Positions 60,047 to 64,000 of a DNA stretch of 64,000 nucleotides are shown here, one piece after another. Both the position numbers and the translations under genes were made by a program. The notes under the pieces were generated by a model that saw only the letters and a list, made by a program, of their open reading frames with translations, was not told the origin of the DNA and did no database searches. Origin of the DNA: VAZQ01 sp963763365 (GTDB lineage: Bacteria; Pseudomonadota; Alphaproteobacteria; Rhizobiales; Xanthobacteraceae); assembly GCA_963763365.1 (NCBI GenBank), contig CAVXOE010000014.1, positions 186,001-250,000 on the forward strand, in the 5' to 3' direction. Each line of letters begins with the position of its first letter. Positions within the stretch are counted from its first letter, which is position 1.

Positions 60047-61348
60047 TCAGTAACGGTTAGCGATTGGTAACTCCTCGGCCGGGAACAGCGTGATGACGCG
60101 GCAGCCCTTGTCGGTCACCACGACCTCTTCCTCGATGCGGGCGGCGGAGAAACCGTCGGTCGCCGGGCAATAGGTCTCGATCGCGAACACCATGCCCTCC
60201 TTGATCTCGGTCGGGTGATCCATCGAGACCACGCGCGAGATGATCGGCCGCTCGTGCAGCGCCAGGCCGAGGCCATGGGCGAACTGCAAGCCGAACGCGC
60301 TCATCTCGTCCGGGAAGCCGAATTCGCCGGCCTTCGGAAACGCGCTGCAGATATGGGCGGTCGAGGCGCCCGGCTTGATGCGCTCCATCGCGTTGTCGAG
60401 CCACTCGCGCGCCTTCCTGTAGGCGTCGTGCTGCACCGGCGTCGCGCGCCCGACGTTGAACGTCCGGTAGTAGCAGGTGCGGTAGCCCATGAACGCCTGC
60501 AGGATGTCGAAGAACGCCTGGTCGCCCGGGCGCAGCATGCGGTCGGTGAAATTGTGCGGGTGCGGGTTGCAGCGTTCGCCCGAGATCGCGTTGACCGCCT
60601 CCACGTCGTCGGAGCCGTGCGTGTAGAGGAACTGATTGACGTTGGCGACGATGTCGTTCTCGCGCACGCCCGGCTTGAGCTGCTCGTGGACCAGATGGTA
60701 GGCGCCGTCGACCATGGCGGCCGCGCGATTGAGCAGCGCGATTTCGTCGGCCGACTTGATCTCGCGCGCTTCCAGCATGATCTGCTGGCCGTCGACGATC
60801 TTAAGCCCGGCCTTCTGCAGTTCGAACATCATCGGCGGTTCGATGATGTCGACGCCGACCGGCATGTTGGCGACGCCGGCCTCGCGCAACAGCGAGGCGA
60901 TCTCCTCGGCGTGCCGCTTCATCAGCCCGAACGACGGGTCGACGGTGCCGCGCAGGCCGATCAGCCCGGCCCTGCAGTTCTCCGGCTTGAGCCACGGCGT
61001 GTAGAGCTTGTGGTGCACCGCGGCCGAGCCGAAGTCCCACAGGATCGGTTCGCCGTTGCGCGCGAGCAGCGCCCAGCGCGAGAGCTTGTCGCGCTCCCAC
61101 TCGCCGATCTTGGTCGAGGTGATGTAGCGGATGTTGTTGACGTCGAACGTCAGCAGCGCACCGACCTCGGAATTTTCCAGCGCCTGCCGCACGCGCGCGA
61201 TGCGATAGCGGTGCAGGCGGCGGTAATCGACGCGTTCCTCGAAGTCGACCCCCATGGTGCCGAGCGCCGGCAGCGCGCGCCCCCAGTTGAAGCGCGGGTT
61301 GATGTCCTCGGCGCGGATTTGCTTCGGCTCGCGCGTGATCTCGTCCAT
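60047..61348 (-). CDS. M24 (Xaa-Pro peptidase/creatinase) family protein with altered metal site
   Basis: 433 residues from ATG 61346-61348, preceded by AAGGAGG. N-terminal creatinase-type domain (about 45-200; YRIARVRQALENSEVGALLTFDVNNIRYIT), then the pita-bread fold. Expected ligands: Asp in AFFDILQAFMGYRT is present; the second Asp (GYxxDxTRTF) is Cys here (GYRTCYYRTF); His in FAHGLGLALHERP, Glu in VFAIETYCPA and Glu in RIEEEVVVT are kept. The family includes prolidases, creatinase and the DMSP lyase DddP. With one metal ligand replaced, a non-peptidase activity or single-metal site is likely. It lies upstream of nothing on its strand here. Confidence 0.85.
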   Translation of the reverse strand: MDEITREPKQIRAEDINPRFNWGRALPALGTMGVDFEERVDYRRLHRYRIARVRQALENSEVGALLTFDVNNIRYITSTKIGEWERDKLSRWALLARNGEPILWDFGSAAVHHKLYTPWLKPENCRAGLIGLRGTVDPSFGLMKRHAEEIASLLREAGVANMPVGVDIIEPPMMFELQKAGLKIVDGQQIMLEAREIKSADEIALLNRAAAMVDGAYHLVHEQLKPGVRENDIVANVNQFLYTHGSDDVEAVNAISGERCNPHPHNFTDRMLRPGDQAFFDILQAFMGYRTCYYRTFNVGRATPVQHDAYRKAREWLDNAMERIKPGASTAHICSAFPKAGEFGFPDEMSAFGLQFAHGLGLALHERPIISRVVSMDHPTEIKEGMVFAIETYCPATDGFSAARIEEEVVVTDKGCRVITLFPAEELPIANRY

Positions 61349-61427
61349 GGGGGCCTCCTTTGGATCTTCGTGGCCGGCGGACCGGCAGATTCGCGGCAAT
61401 ATAGCGCGTCGAAGGCGCAGCGTCTTG

Positions 61428-62594
61428 CTACGCCACCTTCTTCCCCCACAGCCGCGTCGAGGCGATATCGGCCCCCTCGCGGATCGATTTGAGCTTGAGC
61501 CAGACCGCGGGCTCGATCACCCATTCGCGCCCAGTGAAGGTGCCGAAGCCGCAGTCGGTCGAGGCGATGACGCGTTCGCGGTCGCCGACCGCCGCCACCG
61601 CCTCCTCGAGCCGCCGCGCCACCACCTCGGGATGCTCGACAAAGTTCGATGTGGATTCCACCACGCCAGGGATCAGGATCATGTCCTTTGGGAATGGGGC
61701 CTGCTTGAACGCCGAGTATTCATGGGCGTGGCGCGGATTGGAGAACTCGATCGAGAGCGCGCCCACCTTGGCCTTATAGAGCGCAGGCAAGATCGTCGCC
61801 AGCGGAACGTCGTGGATGTGCGGGCCCTCCCAGTTGCCGTAGCAGACATGAAGCCGCACGCGCTCGCGCGGAATCCCCTCGATGCCCTTGTTGATCATGG
61901 CGACGAGCATCTCGGCGGTCTTGGCGAATTCGCCGTCGGACTGGTCGCGGTAGAACATGGTGCGGTCCATGGCGAGGTCGGGCGCGTCGATCTGCAGGAT
62001 CAGCCCGGCCTTGTGGATCGCCTGATATTCCTTCTTCATCTCGCGCGCGATCGCTACGAGATAGGCCTCCTGGCTCGGGTAAAAGGCATTGAGCATGGTG
62101 CTGGCGATGATGCCGGGCGAAGCTGCCGTCATGAACAGCTCGGTGAAACCGGCGGGTGATGCGATCGCCTTGAAACGCGCAATCTCGCTTTCGATCGCGC
62201 TCGTGTCCTTGTAGTGAATTTCGGCCTGCGCCTCGGGTGCGTTCACCTGCTTGCTGCCGGACGGAAACCGGCGCATCAGGTAGTGCATCAGTTCCGGAAA
62301 CTCGTCGAATTCGCGCCCGCGCCGGCGCTTCGATGCGCCGGCATAGCCGGTCATGCGCTGCGGCACGTAGGTCTGGAAGCCGACCCGCTGCTGCTCGCCG
62401 TCATTGCCGATGTCGATGCCCGCGGTCTTCTGCTTGTCGACCACGTGCCGCACGGCGTTGTTCATCTCGCGGTCGAACTCGGCGGCGTCGTAAGGCTCGC
62501 CGGCTTCGCGCCGGACCAGGAGCCCGGACAGCTTTTCGTTGCGCGGCAGACTGCCGACATGGGTGGTCAAGATGCGGTCGCGGCTGAAGATCAT
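61428..62594 (-). CDS. Cobalamin-independent methionine synthase (MetE)-like protein
   Basis: 388 residues from ATG 62592-62594, with AAGGAG upstream. It has only the C-terminal catalytic barrel of MetE: ILTTHVGSLPR, DIGNDGEQQRVGFQTYV, LQIDAPDLAMDRTMF, RLHVCYGNWEGPH with zinc-binding His and Cys, LSIEFSNPRH and VIASTDCGFGTF with the third ligand Cys. The N-terminal half of full MetE is missing, as in many short paralogues of unknown reaction that act on other methylated compounds. The frame upstream to 62717 lacks family sequence. Adjacent to the M24 gene on the same strand (80 bp gap), so they may work together. Confidence 0.87.
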   Translation of the reverse strand: MIFSRDRILTTHVGSLPRNEKLSGLLVRREAGEPYDAAEFDREMNNAVRHVVDKQKTAGIDIGNDGEQQRVGFQTYVPQRMTGYAGASKRRRGREFDEFPELMHYLMRRFPSGSKQVNAPEAQAEIHYKDTSAIESEIARFKAIASPAGFTELFMTAASPGIIASTMLNAFYPSQEAYLVAIAREMKKEYQAIHKAGLILQIDAPDLAMDRTMFYRDQSDGEFAKTAEMLVAMINKGIEGIPRERVRLHVCYGNWEGPHIHDVPLATILPALYKAKVGALSIEFSNPRHAHEYSAFKQAPFPKDMILIPGVVESTSNFVEHPEVVARRLEEAVAAVGDRERVIASTDCGFGTFTGREWVIEPAVWLKLKSIREGADIASTRLWGKKVA

Positions 62595-62783
62595 GCCCGG
62601 GCACTCCTTGCACTCGGCGCGGCAACTTGGCATGGACCGCGGACCGGCACAAAGCGGTCCCGTCAGATGATGAGCCGCGGGCACGTTGCGATGCACCCCG
62701 GTCGATTGCATAATCAATGAGTGGGCGAATGCCCGCCAAGAATCGGGCGAATGCCCGTCGAGATTTCAAAGGGAAACGCGCAG

Positions 62784-64000
<1,217 letters not shown>

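Overview
The window reads as a chromosomal segment of a GC-rich alphaproteobacterium, most likely a free-living member of the Hyphomicrobiales (Bradyrhizobium/Rhodopseudomonas/Xanthobacteraceae type). The reasons are the CtrA and ChpT cell-cycle phosphorelay proteins, a DUF1134/EipA envelope protein, clustered GANTC (CcrM) sites upstream of ctrA, an H-NS/HvrA-type nucleoid protein, a flagellar/chemotaxis block, and many broad-range uptake and aromatic-catabolism genes. I see no rRNA, CRISPR array, insertion sequence or prophage. One tRNA (Val, CAC) is present.

Layout. 1-5.4 kb: a partial L,D-transpeptidase running off the left edge, a small exported protein, a Pht5-like solute-binding/decarboxylase protein, a second larger L,D-transpeptidase, and a Bug/TctC binding protein. 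5.4-17.4 kb: an LVIVD beta-propeller protein, then a minus-strand ABC import operon (ATPase, three tandem paralogous Tat-exported binding proteins, a fused double permease) ending in an MmgE/PrpD protein, followed by an enoyl-CoA hydratase/CaiB pair. 17.4-27 kb: S10 carboxypeptidase, SDR, nicotinate phosphoribosyltransferase, H-NS-like protein, GIY-YIG protein, tRNA-Val, a membrane-anchored coiled-coil protein, EipA, a YHS protein and CysQ. 27-33.6 kb: chpT-cheA-cheW-cheY-cheB-cheR. 33.6-39.1 kb: a catabolic insert (aldo/keto reductase, serine hydrolase, Bug protein, two metallo-beta-lactamase-fold proteins). 39.1-42.1 kb: ctrA divergent from fliI-fliJ. 42.4-46.3 kb: class II aldolase, second Pht5-like protein, HpcH/HpaI aldolase, small exported proteins. 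46.5-51.9 kb: lipoprotein, ECF sigma/anti-sigma pair, flhA. 52-64 kb: FAD monooxygenase, degenerate HtrA-like protein, GST, malic enzyme-fumarase pair, small exported proteins, M24 peptidase-like and MetE-like proteins, and a benzoate-CoA-ligase-like gene cut by the right edge.

How it fits together: ChpT, CtrA, the chemotaxis genes and the flagellar genes fliI, fliJ and flhA form a cell-cycle/motility region. Near-consensus CtrA boxes lie upstream of both fliI and flhA. The surrounding genes look like a catabolic and uptake repertoire for carboxylates and aromatic acids.

Two window-wide patterns matter. First, seven genes, including cheA and pncB, are broken by single-base indels, six of them in short homopolymers. 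Each restores a perfectly normal protein when one base is removed or added, so sequencing/assembly error is the most economical explanation. Second, many intergenic gaps hold imperfect palindromes of about 60-170 bp from several families. Four different ones occupy successive gaps of the ABC operon.
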